Assembly (NCBI GenBank): GCA_900552335.1
Contig: URZL01000004.1
Location: forward strand, 31,184 to 95,183
Source: an uncultured Mycoplasmatota bacterium
GTDB lineage: Bacteria; Bacillota_I; Bacilli_A; RF39; UBA660
Direction: 5' to 3'
DNA: 64,000 nucleotides
The notes under the pieces are model-generated. The model was not told the DNA's origin. It worked only from the letters and a program-made list of their open reading frames with translations, and did no database searches. A program made the translations under genes and the position numbers. This document shows positions 1 to 9,198 of this stretch, piece after piece. The first letter of the stretch is position 1, and each line of letters begins with the position of its first letter.

Positions 1-533
1 TGAAGGGCATATTCTCCAATTGGAACCATCCTCTCTTTGCTTCCTTTCCCCATAACACGAAGTGTTCCCATATCTAAATCAATATTGTATAGTTTAAGAG
101 AAACTAGTTCACTAATTCGAAGTCCAGAAGAATACATTAGCTCTAACATCGCCTTATCACGATATGCATAAGGAGAAGTTAAATCTACTTCTAAAACCTT
201 CATAATTTCTTCTTTTGTCAGTACTTTTGGTAATTTTTTTGTTGTTTTTAATCGATCTACATTTTGAATTGGGTTTGTTTTTACTAATTTTTCAATTAAC
301 AAAAAATTATAGAAACTAGTTAATACATTTAGATGATGATTGATGGTTTTAGGATTATCTTTTTTTTGCAAAATTTGAATATACTCTGAAATATCTTTTT
401 CTTTTACCATTTTTAAATCTTTTTTCATTATTTTTTCAAATTCTAATAATGCATAACGATATGTTTGAATGGTATTATTGCTATATTTTAAATCAATCAG
501 TAAATAATTTAAAAACAAATCTATCTCTTTCAT
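1..533 (-). CDS. Tyrosine recombinase, XerC/XerD type (partial, cut by window edge)
   Basis: The reading frame is open from an ATG at 531-533 to the window edge, giving the first 177 residues. The N-terminal SAM-like core-binding domain covers about residues 1-90, followed by the start of the catalytic domain. The segment SSGLRISELVSL carries the first catalytic arginine of tyrosine recombinases, and GKGSKERMVPI is the beta-strand region with the catalytic lysine. XerC/XerD resolve chromosome dimers at dif. The remaining catalytic residues (HxxR, H, Y) lie outside the window, so XerC, XerD and a mobile-element integrase cannot be told apart with certainty. The motif spacing and position beside housekeeping genes favour Xer. 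It follows tkt on the same strand with a 41-base gap. Confidence 0.85.
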   Translation of the reverse strand, partial: MKEIDLFLNYLLIDLKYSNNTIQTYRYALLEFEKIMKKDLKMVKEKDISEYIQILQKKDNPKTINHHLNVLTSFYNFLLIEKLVKTNPIQNVDRLKTTKKLPKVLTKEEIMKVLEVDLTSPYAYRDKAMLELMYSSGLRISELVSLKLYNIDLDMGTLRVMGKGSKERMVPIGEYAL

Positions 534-574
534 ATGATTCCCTCATTTTATTATAAAATATTTTTTTTGAAAAG

Positions 575-2515
575 CTACTTCATAATATTTAAAATCTTTT
601 CTAGTAAACTATTAAAATCAAAAGAACAAGCTTTTAAAACGTCATCTTTATTTCCACTCTTACCAAATTGATCTAAAGTGCATAAATATTTTTTGTTGTA
701 TACATATCCTTCCCAACCATAGGAAGAACCTGCCTCTATAACAAATTTTTTATATCCTTTTGGTAAAATTTCTTCTTGTTCCGCTTCACTTAATTCTTCA
801 AACAATTCACGATTTGGCATACTAACAACACGAAGAGGAATTTGATGGTCCCTTTTCAAAGCATTCGCAATATAAATAGCTGTATGTACATCGGTTCCAG
901 TTGCTATAATGATACCTTTAAAATGATCTTCTTCTTGTATAATGTAGGCTCCTTTTTCGATATTTCTTTTAGAATGAGAGAGAATTGGATATTCTACCCT
1001 AGATAATAATAAAGCACATGGTTCTTTTCTTTTCAAAATTGATCGATAACAACCAATTAATTCATTTGCGTCACATGGTCTATATACTTTAAAATTTGGG
1101 ATAGATCTTAATGACGCTATTTGTTCGATTGGTTGATGGGTTGGACCATCTTCTCCTATATTAATCGAATCATGAGAAAAAATATAAGTTACAGGAAGCT
1201 TTAATAAAGCACTCATTCGAATACTAGGCTTTAAATAATCAGAAAAAGCTAAAAAAGTAGATCCAAATGGTCTAAAATGCTCAATAGCAAGTCCATTTAA
1301 AATGGCTCCCATTGCGTGTTCTCTTACGCCAAAATAGATATTTTGCCCTGTATAATGGTTAATTTCAATATCACCTTTATTTTCTAGATAAGTTCCAGTA
1401 GGATAAGCTAAATCAGCAGAACCTACTATCATAGAAGGAATATAGGGAGATAAATAATTTAATATTTTTAAATTACTTACTCTAGTGGCCTCTTTTTCAT
1501 CTAATGTAATATTAAATTCTAACTGATCAATCTCTATTTTTTCTGGCTCAAAATAGAATTGAAACTTTCTTTTTTGCTCAGAACTTAATTGACTATATAT
1601 TTGATAGTTTTTTGTCCATTTATCATATTCTGAGTAAACTCTACTAGAAATTTGTTTTTGAAAGGTTCCTCTAGCTTCATCATCTACATAAAAAGGATTG
1701 AAAGGAATATTCCATTTTTGCTTTAATTGATGAATATCTTCTTCTGTTAAAACAGCTCCATGCACTTTATTAGTATTTTCTAGTAAAGAATCTTTCCCTA
1801 AAGTGGTTTTGATTTCAATAATCGTTGGCTTTTTATTTTTTTTAGCCTTTTCTATTGCTCGGTCAATTTCTTTTATATTATTCCCATCTTTTACTAAAAT
1901 ACTATCCCAACCCATACTTTCAAATTTCAAAGGGATGTTTTCTCTAAAGGTCTTATTAGTATCACTGGATAAACAAATATGATTAGAGTCATATAGAACA
2001 ATTAAATTATTTAGTCCTAGAGCGCCAGCTAAACTTGCCGCTTCATTAGTTATCCCTTCCATTAAGTCACCATCACTACATAAAACATAAATTTTATGGT
2101 GAATCAAACCATTGGATTCTTCTTCTAATTTTGCTTCGGCTAGTGCCATACCTACCGCTGAAGCAAAACCTTGACCCAAAGGACCTGTTGTCATATCAAC
2201 TCCAGGCGTAACATTTATTTCTGGATGTCCTGGTGTTCTAGAATTGATTTTTCTAAACTGTTTTAAGTCATTTATTGTTAAATAATCTGCCATAAATAAA
2301 GTAGCATATAATAAAGCACTTCCATGACCCGCTGATAGAACAAAACGATCTCTATTAATCCATTTTGGATCATTTACATTAAAATTGAGATGTTTTGAAT
2401 AAAGTGTATATAAAATAGGCGCTGCTCCTAAAACAATTCCAGAATGACCACTATTTGCTTCTTTTATCATATCAATTCCTAATGATTTTATATTATTTAT
2501 AATTCTTTCATTCAT
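575..2515 (-). CDS. tkt: Transketolase
   Basis: This is the thiamine-diphosphate enzyme that moves two-carbon ketol units between sugar phosphates in the non-oxidative pentose phosphate pathway. The protein has about 646 residues, the normal length for the family. Diagnostic stretches are SAGHGSALLYA and TTGPLGQG near residues 60-115, the GDG...EGI...EA thiamine-diphosphate motif near 150-165, and FGVREHAMG plus EDGPTHQP in the pyrimidine-binding half. An upstream in-frame start would add 12 residues. The ATG at 2513-2515 is preferred because GGGTGAT lies just before it and the product then begins MNERIINN, like other transketolases. It sits downstream of lepB on the same strand, separated by a terminator hairpin. 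Confidence 0.95.
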   Translation of the reverse strand: MNERIINNIKSLGIDMIKEANSGHSGIVLGAAPILYTLYSKHLNFNVNDPKWINRDRFVLSAGHGSALLYATLFMADYLTINDLKQFRKINSRTPGHPEINVTPGVDMTTGPLGQGFASAVGMALAEAKLEEESNGLIHHKIYVLCSDGDLMEGITNEAASLAGALGLNNLIVLYDSNHICLSSDTNKTFRENIPLKFESMGWDSILVKDGNNIKEIDRAIEKAKKNKKPTIIEIKTTLGKDSLLENTNKVHGAVLTEEDIHQLKQKWNIPFNPFYVDDEARGTFQKQISSRVYSEYDKWTKNYQIYSQLSSEQKRKFQFYFEPEKIEIDQLEFNITLDEKEATRVSNLKILNYLSPYIPSMIVGSADLAYPTGTYLENKGDIEINHYTGQNIYFGVREHAMGAILNGLAIEHFRPFGSTFLAFSDYLKPSIRMSALLKLPVTYIFSHDSINIGEDGPTHQPIEQIASLRSIPNFKVYRPCDANELIGCYRSILKRKEPCALLLSRVEYPILSHSKRNIEKGAYIIQEEDHFKGIIIATGTDVHTAIYIANALKRDHQIPLRVVSMPNRELFEELSEAEQEEILPKGYKKFVIEAGSSYGWEGYVYNKKYLCTLDQFGKSGNKDDVLKACSFDFNSLLEKILNIMK

Positions 2516-2559
2516 ATTATCACCCTTATTATTCACTATATAGTATACCATGAAAATAA

Positions 2560-2589
2560 AAAAAATAGGTACACTAAATACCTATTTTT
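2560..2589 (-). terminator. Intrinsic terminator of lepB
   Basis: On the minus strand an A-rich arm ending in TAGGTA pairs with TACCTATTTTT across a 7-base loop and runs into a U tract. The hairpin overlaps the lepB stop codon. Confidence 0.75.
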
Positions 2590-3079
2590 CTATTTTTCCC
2601 AATTTTGAAAAAGGAAATATTGTGGTATGAACAGTACCAATGATTTGTGACTGATCAATGCATCCAAAATATCTAGAATCCAAAGAATTATTACGATTAT
2701 CGCCAACTACAAAATAAGTGTTATCTGGTATAATAGTATATCCTAAATCACTTAAATTAAAATCAGCTGTAATTCCTGTTCCATAATTTTCTTCTAGTTT
2801 TTCACCATTAATATATAAAACATTATTTTTAAATTCTACCGTTTCTCCAGGTAAACCAATAATTCTTTTAATGAGTTTTTCTCCACCAATATTAAAAACA
2901 ACAATTTCAAATCTTTCATAATTTTGATCTAATTTATTTAATAAAAGAATATCGCCTTCTTCTAATGTTTTTGACATAGAACTTCCATCTACCCTAACCG
3001 GAGTTATAATAAAACTTCGAATTAAAACAATTAATAGCAATATTCCAAAAAATGGACCCCATTCTTTTAAAAATTTCAT
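2582..3079 (-). CDS. lepB: Signal peptidase I
   Basis: This membrane serine protease removes Sec and Tat signal peptides. One N-terminal transmembrane segment (about residues 9-26) is followed by GSSM with the catalytic Ser34, the KRIIGLPGE box with catalytic Lys71, and the GDNRNNSLDSR box near residue 127, in the order found in type I signal peptidases. At 165 residues it is short, like other Gram-positive SipS/SipT types. It lies directly downstream of rplS on the same strand; rplS has its own terminator, so lepB may depend on read-through. Confidence 0.95.
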   Translation of the reverse strand: MKFLKEWGPFFGILLLIVLIRSFIITPVRVDGSSMSKTLEEGDILLLNKLDQNYERFEIVVFNIGGEKLIKRIIGLPGETVEFKNNVLYINGEKLEENYGTGITADFNLSDLGYTIIPDNTYFVVGDNRNNSLDSRYFGCIDQSQIIGTVHTTIFPFSKLGKIEK

Positions 3080-3099
3080 TTTTCTCTCCCCTTATACTC

Positions 3100-3125
3100 A
3101 AAAAAGGCACTATGCTGCCTTTTTC
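3100..3125 (-). terminator. Intrinsic terminator of rplS
   Basis: AAAAAGGCA pairs with TGCCTTTTTT across a 6-base loop on the minus strand, overlapping the rplS stop codon. Confidence 0.8.
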
Positions 3126-3481
3126 ATTTCATCTTTATTTCTACGTTCTTTGATTTTTGGTGTACCAACAATATCTCTTAAATATGTTAATTTTGCTCTT
3201 CTAACTTTACCTTTTCTTATTACTTCAACACTATCAATTTTAGGTGAATTCATAGGGAAAGTTCTTTCTACACCAACACCTGAAGATATTTTTCTAACAA
3301 TGAAATTTTTTGCTACACCACTATTTTTAATAGCAATAACAATACCTTCATAAGCTTGAACTCTTTCTTTGTTACCTTCAATAATCTTATAATTTACTTT
3401 TACAGTGTCACCAACACGGAATTCAGGTAAATCTGTTCTGATTTGATTTTTAGTAACCATTTCTAATTTGTTCATCGACAT
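3110..3481 (-). CDS. rplS: 50S ribosomal protein L19
   Basis: L19 sits at the 30S-50S interface. The sequence shows family hallmarks: the early segment [18 protein letters not shown], and FPMNSPKID followed by [12 protein letters not shown], and ends in a short basic tail (123 residues, normal length). The ATG at 3479-3481 is preceded by AAGGAGTG; a second ATG two codons later is also possible. It has its own sigma-A-like promoter and a leader of roughly 60 bases, so it is probably expressed apart from trmD although it keeps the usual trmD-rplS order. Confidence 0.97.
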   Translation of the reverse strand: MSMNKLEMVTKNQIRTDLPEFRVGDTVKVNYKIIEGNKERVQAYEGIVIAIKNSGVAKNFIVRKISSGVGVERTFPMNSPKIDSVEVIRKGKVRRAKLTYLRDIVGTPKIKERRNKDEMKKAA

Positions 3482-3507
3482 TTCACTCCTTTTCTATTTG
3501 TTTCTTC

Positions 3508-3573
3508 GTAATCATAAAAAGTTTCATCGGATTACAACATTACCATTCTAGCATAATTTATAATAAATTGCAA
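3508..3573 (-). promoter_or_regulatory. Promoter and leader hairpin of rplS
   Basis: Reading the minus strand, TTGCAA (3568-3573) and TAGAAT (3545-3550) are separated by 17 bases. Downstream in the leader GTAATC (3530-3535) can pair with GATTAC (3508-3513). L19 leaders that control rplS are known in Firmicutes, but I cannot match this one to a specific leader class. Confidence 0.6.
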
Positions 3574-3604
3574 GTAAATTTCTGTGATTTTAGTGAGAAG
3601 CGTT

Positions 3605-4066
3605 TTATCTTCTTCTATGTTTTTCCTGTACTTCTTCTTCCTCATAAGTAGGAACTACTTTTTCTTTTTTTACACTTAGTTTCATTTTAATCTCATGTTC
3701 AATTAATGATATCTTTTTTTGTAATAAATGAATATATTTATCATCTAAATATTGACGATATTTATACTCAATCGTTTCTTTAAAACGTTCTATTTCTCCT
3801 AAAGCTATTCTACAATTGTCGTCATCACTATCATCAATTAAATTCATAATGTAATTTAAATAATATTCCAATTTTCTTTTAATTTTTTTCTTTAATACTT
3901 TTTCAATAAAAATCGGCTTAATAATAACCATAGATTCTACCTTAATATTTTTGTAATCTACTTGATTTTTTGGTTTTACTGGATACCCTTTTATTTTTTC
4001 TAAAGTTTCTAACGTTATTTCACCTTTTTGGTTCATTTTAATGACTGTATAATTTTTATTCTTCAT
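3605..4066 (-). CDS. Uncharacterised charged protein downstream of trmD
   Basis: I do not recognise the family. The product has about 153 residues: an N-terminal beta-rich part, then a long, probably helical charged segment (residues 55-140), and a tail rich in Glu ending in three arginines. No membrane segment or signal peptide is seen. The ATG at 4064-4066 follows GAGTGAT; an earlier in-frame GTG would add three residues. It overlaps the 3' end of trmD, so the two are translationally coupled, which suggests a conserved partner in the tRNA or ribosome maturation operon, but no function can be assigned. Confidence 0.75.
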   Translation of the reverse strand: MKNKNYTVIKMNQKGEITLETLEKIKGYPVKPKNQVDYKNIKVESMVIIKPIFIEKVLKKKIKRKLEYYLNYIMNLIDDSDDDNCRIALGEIERFKETIEYKYRQYLDDKYIHLLQKKISLIEHEIKMKLSVKKEKVVPTYEEEEVQEKHRRR

Positions 4067-4739
4067 AGGTATCACTCTTTTCTAATAAATCTGGTCTTCT
4101 TTCTTTTGTCTTTTTTATACTTTGTTCTAAACGCCAATTGGCTATATTTTTGTGATGACCAGAAAGTAAAACTTCTGGAACTTTCATTCCCATAAAATCA
4201 ATTGGTTTTGTATAAACTGGATAATCTAACAAATGATTATGGAAGGAATCATTAATATGAGATTCTTTTTCAATTACACCATCTATCAAACGGATTATGC
4301 TATCAGCTACTACCATACTAGGTAATTCGCCCCCTGTTAAAACATAGTCACCAATACTAATTTCTTCATCTACTAAAGAACGAATTCTTTCATCAAAACC
4401 TTCGTAATGTCCACATAATATAATCAAATGTTTTTTCATAGACAATTCATAAGCATGACTTTGTTGATATGGTTTTCCTTGAGGTGTCATCATTAAAATG
4501 TAAGAATCGTCTGTTTTTAAATCTTGTAAGGCACGGTAAATAGGTTCAATCATTAAAACCATACCTTCGCCACCGCCAATTGGATAATCATCTACACGAT
4601 TATGTTTATCTAATGTATAATCTCTAATATTATGAATTTTTATTTCTACTTTTTTATTTTGAATGGCTCTAGCAATAATGGATTCGTTTAAAAATGGTTC
4701 AAACATAGAAGGAAATAAAGTTAAAATATCAATTTTCAT
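4056..4739 (-). CDS. trmD: tRNA (guanine-N1)-methyltransferase
   Basis: TrmD makes m1G37 next to the anticodon and prevents +1 frameshifting. The 227-residue protein starts MKIDILTLFP and contains DDYPIGGGEGMV, GHYEGFDERI and SIGDYVLTGGELP, which form the SPOUT trefoil knot that binds S-adenosylmethionine. The C-terminal part with WRLEQSI is the tRNA-binding domain. Its start overlaps the end of rimM by 11 bases, the normal rimM-trmD coupling. Confidence 0.97.
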   Translation of the reverse strand: MKIDILTLFPSMFEPFLNESIIARAIQNKKVEIKIHNIRDYTLDKHNRVDDYPIGGGEGMVLMIEPIYRALQDLKTDDSYILMMTPQGKPYQQSHAYELSMKKHLIILCGHYEGFDERIRSLVDEEISIGDYVLTGGELPSMVVADSIIRLIDGVIEKESHINDSFHNHLLDYPVYTKPIDFMGMKVPEVLLSGHHKNIANWRLEQSIKKTKERRPDLLEKSDTYEE

Positions 4740-5211
4740 CTATTAAACCTTCTATATTATGTATATATATTTTTTTATTTTCTATGTCTATTTTTTGAAT
4801 AAAGACTGGTAGATTAGGAATAAGATATTCTTTTTTTCCTTTTACTACTAACAAGTCTTGATATCCCTTACGAATCTCAACTACTTTGCCAATTAAGTGA
4901 TCAGTGTAAACATCTAAGTTGATCATTTCTTCATCAAAATAGCCATCCACTTTTATTTCCTCTTTTTTAATGTAAATATTTTCTCCTTTAAAAGGTAGCA
5001 TTTCATTTATATCAGTGACATTTTCAAACGTTATCATATCATAATTTTTATGAACTCGGTAATTTTGAATAATAAATGGTGTTTTATTCTTTCCTATATA
5101 AAGCTTATTTCCTTTTTGAAAAATTTCTTTTTTATAAGCAACATCTGATAAAATACGGATTTCTCCTTTTATTCCATGTGTGTTCACAAATTTTCCAATA
5201 TAGATATCCAT
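4729..5211 (-). CDS. rimM: Ribosome maturation factor RimM
   Basis: RimM helps 16S rRNA processing and binds S19 during 30S assembly. IGKFVNTHGIKGEIRI at the start is the family signature, and the C-terminal PRC-barrel part includes the LIPNLPVFI segment. The ATG at 5209-5211 is taken as the start because AGGTGAAG precedes it; a GTG three codons upstream would abut the previous stop. rpsP and the KH protein that usually precede rimM are absent here; a TrmH-family gene is in their place. Confidence 0.92.
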   Translation of the reverse strand: MDIYIGKFVNTHGIKGEIRILSDVAYKKEIFQKGNKLYIGKNKTPFIIQNYRVHKNYDMITFENVTDINEMLPFKGENIYIKKEEIKVDGYFDEEMINLDVYTDHLIGKVVEIRKGYQDLLVVKGKKEYLIPNLPVFIQKIDIENKKIYIHNIEGLIDEN

Positions 5212-5220
5212 CTTCTTCAC

Positions 5221-5946
5221 CTACTTACTTAATTCATAAAGTAAAATACTGGTTGCTACACCGACATTTAAACTTTCGCAAACATCACTCATAGGAATAT
5301 AAACATATTCATCACATAGTTCTAAAATATCCTCTTGAATGCCATTTCCTTCGTTTCCCATTATTATACCTATTTTTTGATTTTTTTCAAGTGTTTTAAT
5401 ATCTTTTCCATGAGTTACTTTCGTTCCAATAATTTGATACTTTCCTTTTATGGTAGGAAGCCATTCTAATAAATTTTTTCTCATAAAATCCATATGAAAA
5501 ATCATGCCTTGACTAGAACGAACTACTTTTGGATTATATAAATCTACACAACCATCTCCAAGAATAATAGTATCTACACCAAAAGCAACCGCACTACGAA
5601 TAATGGTTCCCATGTTACCGGGATCTTGAATATTATCTAGAATTAAAATCTTATTTCCAGGAGTTTCTGCTTCTTTTACTTTTTCACAAACCCCCATAAT
5701 GGTTTGAGGAGTTTCTGTTTCTCCTAAATAATGAATAATATCATTTGTTACATACATGGTTTCAATATTTAAAGGAAATATTTCATCTTGTTCTAAAATC
5801 AAAGTTTTTAAATAACCTGTTTTATAGGCTTCTAGTACTAAATGTCTACTTTCTACTAAAAAAAGTTGCTGTTTGTCACGATACTTTTTTTGATTTAATT
5901 TTTTAATTTCTTTTATTTTATTATTTTCTATTGAAGTATAAAGCAT
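5221..5946 (-). CDS. TrmH-family (SpoU) RNA 2'-O-methyltransferase
   Basis: The protein has an N-terminal L30e-like substrate-binding region (residues 1-95) and a C-terminal SPOUT domain. The three SpoU motifs are visible: NIQDPGNMGTIIRSA, GIIMGNEGNGI and IPMSDVCESLNVGVA. These enzymes methylate ribose 2'-OH in rRNA or tRNA; the exact target cannot be read from the sequence. The ATG at 5944-5946 is chosen because GGGTGAC precedes it; the longer frame would need a TTG. The stop codon is adjacent to the rimM ribosome binding site. Confidence 0.9.
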   Translation of the reverse strand: MLYTSIENNKIKEIKKLNQKKYRDKQQLFLVESRHLVLEAYKTGYLKTLILEQDEIFPLNIETMYVTNDIIHYLGETETPQTIMGVCEKVKEAETPGNKILILDNIQDPGNMGTIIRSAVAFGVDTIILGDGCVDLYNPKVVRSSQGMIFHMDFMRKNLLEWLPTIKGKYQIIGTKVTHGKDIKTLEKNQKIGIIMGNEGNGIQEDILELCDEYVYIPMSDVCESLNVGVATSILLYELSK

Positions 5947-5970
5947 AAGTGTCACCCACAATATTGTATC

Positions 5971-5998
5971 AAAAAAAAAGAATAATTACTATTCTTTT
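5971..5998 (-). terminator. Intrinsic terminator of the suf cluster
   Basis: AAAAGAATA (minus strand) pairs with TATTCTTTT across a 5-base loop and is followed by a long U tract, directly after the sufS stop. Confidence 0.8.
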
Positions 5999-7189
5999 CT
6001 ATAGAATCTCTCTTTTTAAATTAGGATTTTGTAAGGCATTTACTAAAACATCAATTTCCTCTTTTGTATTATAAAGAGCTAGAGAGATACGAACTGTATT
6101 TTTAATGCCAATCTCATCTTTTAAGATTTTAGCGCAATGATTTCCAGCTCTTACACAAATATGGTATTTATTTAAATAAATGGCCAAATCTTGTGCAAAG
6201 ACATCTTTGTAATTGATTGCAATAATTCCACTTTCTGCATGTTCATTATAAATGATAACATTTGGAATTTTCTTTAAAGAGTTAATGGCATAATTTTTTA
6301 ATTCTTTTTCATATGAAGCAATATTTTCCATTCCAATTTGATTTAAATACTCAATTACTTTACCAAAACCAATCACACCAGCAATATTTTGTGTACCAGC
6401 CTCAAATAATTGTGGAATATCATCATAAATACGAACACCATCACTAGAAAAACTAGCATTCATCCCTCCACCGAAAATAATTGGTTTCATATTATTTAAA
6501 TATTCTTCTTTTCCATAAATCACACCAACACCAGTTGGACCATACATTTTATGAGCTGAAAAAGCCATAAAATCAACATCTAACTCTTGTACGTCTACTT
6601 TCATATGAGCAATACTTTGAGCTGCATCTATCACAACCAAAATACCTTTTGAATGGGCATATTCAATAATTTCTTTCATTGGTCTAATATCACCAGCTAC
6701 ATTTGTAATATGCGCTAGTGAAATTACTTTGGTTTTATCTGTTACTACTTTTTTGACATTTTCAAGTGTTACTTTTAAATCGTCTAGTTCAATATAACGA
6801 ATTTGAATTTTTTTAGAATCTTTTAATTCAAACCATGGTAGTACATTACTTGCATGTTCACTTTTAGTAAGAATTACTTCATCATTTTCTTTTAATTGAT
6901 CTTTAAAATAACCAAATATAATTTTATTTAAAGAGTCTGTTGTTCCACTAGAAAAAACAATCTCTTTACTATTTTTTGCATGAATAAAATTTTTAACTAA
7001 CTCTCTTGTTTTTTCATACATTGTATCTACTTTTAAACTAATGTCATAGTCACCTCTATGAGCATTCGCACTATAATGATTATAATAATCACTAATAGCG
7101 TTACTTAGCACCGTAGGTTTTAAAGTAGTAGCGCCATTATCAAAATAAATAATTGGGCTTTTTAATATTTCAAAATCTTCTCTATTCAT
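5999..7189 (-). CDS. sufS: Cysteine desulfurase SufS
   Basis: This PLP enzyme takes sulfur from cysteine as a persulfide for Fe-S cluster assembly. SAHKMYGPTGVG contains the PLP-binding lysine near residue 224, and RAGNHCAK near residue 350 carries the sulfur-accepting cysteine in the short-loop arrangement of the SufS (group II) class. The length of 396 residues is normal. It is the third gene of a sufC-sufD-sufS cluster; the start codon follows the sufD stop by four bases. In Bacilli, SufS normally passes sulfur to SufU, but no sufU follows here. Confidence 0.95.
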   Translation of the reverse strand: MNREDFEILKSPIIYFDNGATTLKPTVLSNAISDYYNHYSANAHRGDYDISLKVDTMYEKTRELVKNFIHAKNSKEIVFSSGTTDSLNKIIFGYFKDQLKENDEVILTKSEHASNVLPWFELKDSKKIQIRYIELDDLKVTLENVKKVVTDKTKVISLAHITNVAGDIRPMKEIIEYAHSKGILVVIDAAQSIAHMKVDVQELDVDFMAFSAHKMYGPTGVGVIYGKEEYLNNMKPIIFGGGMNASFSSDGVRIYDDIPQLFEAGTQNIAGVIGFGKVIEYLNQIGMENIASYEKELKNYAINSLKKIPNVIIYNEHAESGIIAINYKDVFAQDLAIYLNKYHICVRAGNHCAKILKDEIGIKNTVRISLALYNTKEEIDVLVNALQNPNLKREIL

Positions 7190-7193
7190 TTAT

Positions 7194-7940
7194 TCACCCC
7201 CAGTACTTATGAATAATATCTGATATTTCATCATCGTTTTCTTTATTTAAAAAACCTTTTATTAATAATTGATTACATAATTCTCTTGGAATACCTCTAC
7301 TCATTAAATAAAATAAAGTTTCTTCTTCAAATCGTCCAATAAAAGCAGCATGATTTGCTATAACATCATTGTTTTCAATCAACAAAATAGGATCAATGGT
7401 ACATTTTTTTTCATTAAATGTGTAAATTCTAGTATCTTGATTAACATTACAATCGATGACGTCTTTTGGAACAATACCTTCTATGTGAAAATGAAGATTT
7501 CCTTCTTCAAAATTAACAGCTCTCGCTTCTACATTACTTTTTGTATGAGCTGCTTGATGATTCACTTGAATGGTATAATGTTCTTCAGTCGTGGCAATAG
7601 AACGAATTGAAATATCACAACATGCATATTCTCCTATTAAATCTACTACAATATTTTCTTTTACATCTTTGCATGTTAAAAATTCATTCATTTGTAAACT
7701 ACTATTTTGTTTTAATACATAGTGATAGTTTGTTTCTCCTTTTATTTGATTACTAAAATGTTTTATTTTTAACGTAATATTACTTTCCAATTCTATCCAA
7801 AGAGGAAAAGAAGAAGATAGTTTCAATTCACACTCCATATCATGAAAAACACGCATAATTAACTGATTTTTTTCTTTTTTTAATTCGTAATTTTCTTCTT
7901 TTATTTGATCTACTAGATCATCTAATACTATTTTATTCAT
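7194..7940 (-). CDS. sufD: Fe-S cluster assembly protein SufD (short)
   Basis: It is a SufB/SufD-type beta-helix protein that forms part of the SufBC(D) scaffold. The C-terminal core includes VNFEEGNLHFHIEGIVP, the conserved turn with ANHAAFIGRFEEETLFYLMSRGI, and the family ending with helices. At 248 residues it is much shorter than typical SufD (about 430), lacking most of the N-terminal helical domain. Its place between sufC and sufS supports SufD. Because sufB is missing nearby, it could be the only scaffold subunit encoded at this locus. Confidence 0.85.
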   Translation of the reverse strand: MNKIVLDDLVDQIKEENYELKKEKNQLIMRVFHDMECELKLSSSFPLWIELESNITLKIKHFSNQIKGETNYHYVLKQNSSLQMNEFLTCKDVKENIVVDLIGEYACCDISIRSIATTEEHYTIQVNHQAAHTKSNVEARAVNFEEGNLHFHIEGIVPKDVIDCNVNQDTRIYTFNEKKCTIDPILLIENNDVIANHAAFIGRFEEETLFYLMSRGIPRELCNQLLIKGFLNKENDDEISDIIHKYWG

Positions 7941-7943
7941 TTT

Positions 7944-8705
7944 TTATTTTTGAACCGTGCTAGAGTACTCGTTTTTGAAAAAATCATACCCTTTTTCTTC
8001 TACTGCTTTTACTAAAGAAAAATCGCCAGTTTTAATAATTGTTCCATTTACCATGATATGTACAAACTGTGGTTTAATGTAGTCTAAAAGTCGTTCATAA
8101 TGTGTAACTAATAAAATAGAAGGATTATATTCTTGATAATATTCCATTACACTTTCTCCAATAATTTTTAAGCTATCTACATCTAATCCAGAATCAATTT
8201 CATCTAAAAAGATAGTGTTTGGTTTTAATAACCACATCTGTAAGATTTCATTCTTTTTTCTTTCTCCACCTGAAAAACCTAAGTTAACGGCACGATGAAT
8301 CATAGATTTATCCATATGCAATTTTTCACAAGTTTGATCTAATTCTTTTATAAATTTCAAAATTTTAAAATCATTTTTTTCTTTTTCATGAATTGCTGTT
8401 CTTAAGAAATCAGCATTGGTAACACCTTCAATTGGATTTGGTAATTGAAATCCTAAAAAGATACCAAGAGCTGCCCTTTTATCTGTAGATAAGGTTGTAA
8501 TTTCTTCGTCATCAAAATAAATATGTCCTTTCGTTACTTGATATTTTTTATCTCCCATAATTACTCTTGCTAAAGTAGATTTTCCTGTTCCATTAGGGCC
8601 CATAATAGCATGAATTTCACCACTATTTATTTTTAAACTAAAATCATGAAGAATTGTTTTATCTTCAATCATGACTGTTATTTTATCTATATTTAATGTA
8701 TGCAA
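7944..8705 (-). CDS. sufC: Fe-S cluster assembly ATPase SufC
   Basis: SufC is the ABC-type ATPase of the Suf scaffold. The Walker A motif GPNGTGKST is near residue 37, the signature LGFSGGERKKNE near 145 and Walker B TIFLDEIDSGLD near 170, all typical of SufC. The start is a TTG at 8703-8705: AGGAG lies nine bases upstream, and the only nearby ATG is followed at once by a stop. It begins the suf cluster, back to back with the HIT gene. Confidence 0.95.
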   Translation of the reverse strand: MHTLNIDKITVMIEDKTILHDFSLKINSGEIHAIMGPNGTGKSTLARVIMGDKKYQVTKGHIYFDDEEITTLSTDKRAALGIFLGFQLPNPIEGVTNADFLRTAIHEKEKNDFKILKFIKELDQTCEKLHMDKSMIHRAVNLGFSGGERKKNEILQMWLLKPNTIFLDEIDSGLDVDSLKIIGESVMEYYQEYNPSILLVTHYERLLDYIKPQFVHIMVNGTIIKTGDFSLVKAVEEKGYDFFKNEYSSTVQK

Positions 8706-8811
8706 TTAAATCATCTCCTGCCTACTATTTTATCATATTATTATTTTTTTATATAGATTTTATCTTTATTTTTTCATTATTTTTCTATATAATAAGAATG
8801 GAGATGATAAA

Positions 8812-9186
8812 ATGAATTGTGTATTTTGCCAAATTATTAAAGGAGATATTCCTTCTTATAAAATTTATGAGGATGAAAATGTTATCGCTTTTTTAGATAT
8901 TCACCCAGATACAAATGGTCATACTTTAATTGTTCCAAAAAAGCATTATCAAGACATATTTGATATTGAGAAAAATAATCTAAATTATGTTTTAGAAGCT
9001 GCTAAAAAAATAATGAATCAATTAGAAAGTAAATTACATTGTGATGGATTTACTTTAGTACAAAATAATGGCATTGTAGAAGAAGTGAAACATTTTCATC
9101 TTCATATAAAACCAATGTATCAAAATGAAGAAAACTTAATTTTACTTCCAGTAGAGGAAATTTATTCTAAAATAAAAGAAGGCTAA
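8812..9186 (+). CDS. HIT-family nucleotide-binding protein
   Basis: The sequence begins CVFCQIIKGDIPS and carries the histidine triad as HFHLHIKP near residue 98, with VPKKHY earlier, as in HinT/YhaE-type purine nucleoside phosphoramidases. The first Cys pair could help bind zinc. Length (124 residues) is normal. A TATAAT at 8788-8793 and GGAG at 8800-8803 precede the ATG. It converges with the next gene; their stop codons overlap. Confidence 0.92.
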   Translation: MNCVFCQIIKGDIPSYKIYEDENVIAFLDIHPDTNGHTLIVPKKHYQDIFDIEKNNLNYVLEAAKKIMNQLESKLHCDGFTLVQNNGIVEEVKHFHLHIKPMYQNEENLILLPVEEIYSKIKEG

Positions 9187-9198
9187 CAACCTTCTTTT
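9174..9198. terminator. Bidirectional terminator across overlapping stop codons
   Basis: AAAAGAAGG pairs perfectly with CCTTCTTTT over a 7-base loop that contains the stop codons of both convergent genes. T-rich arms on both strands make it suitable in both directions. Confidence 0.85.
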
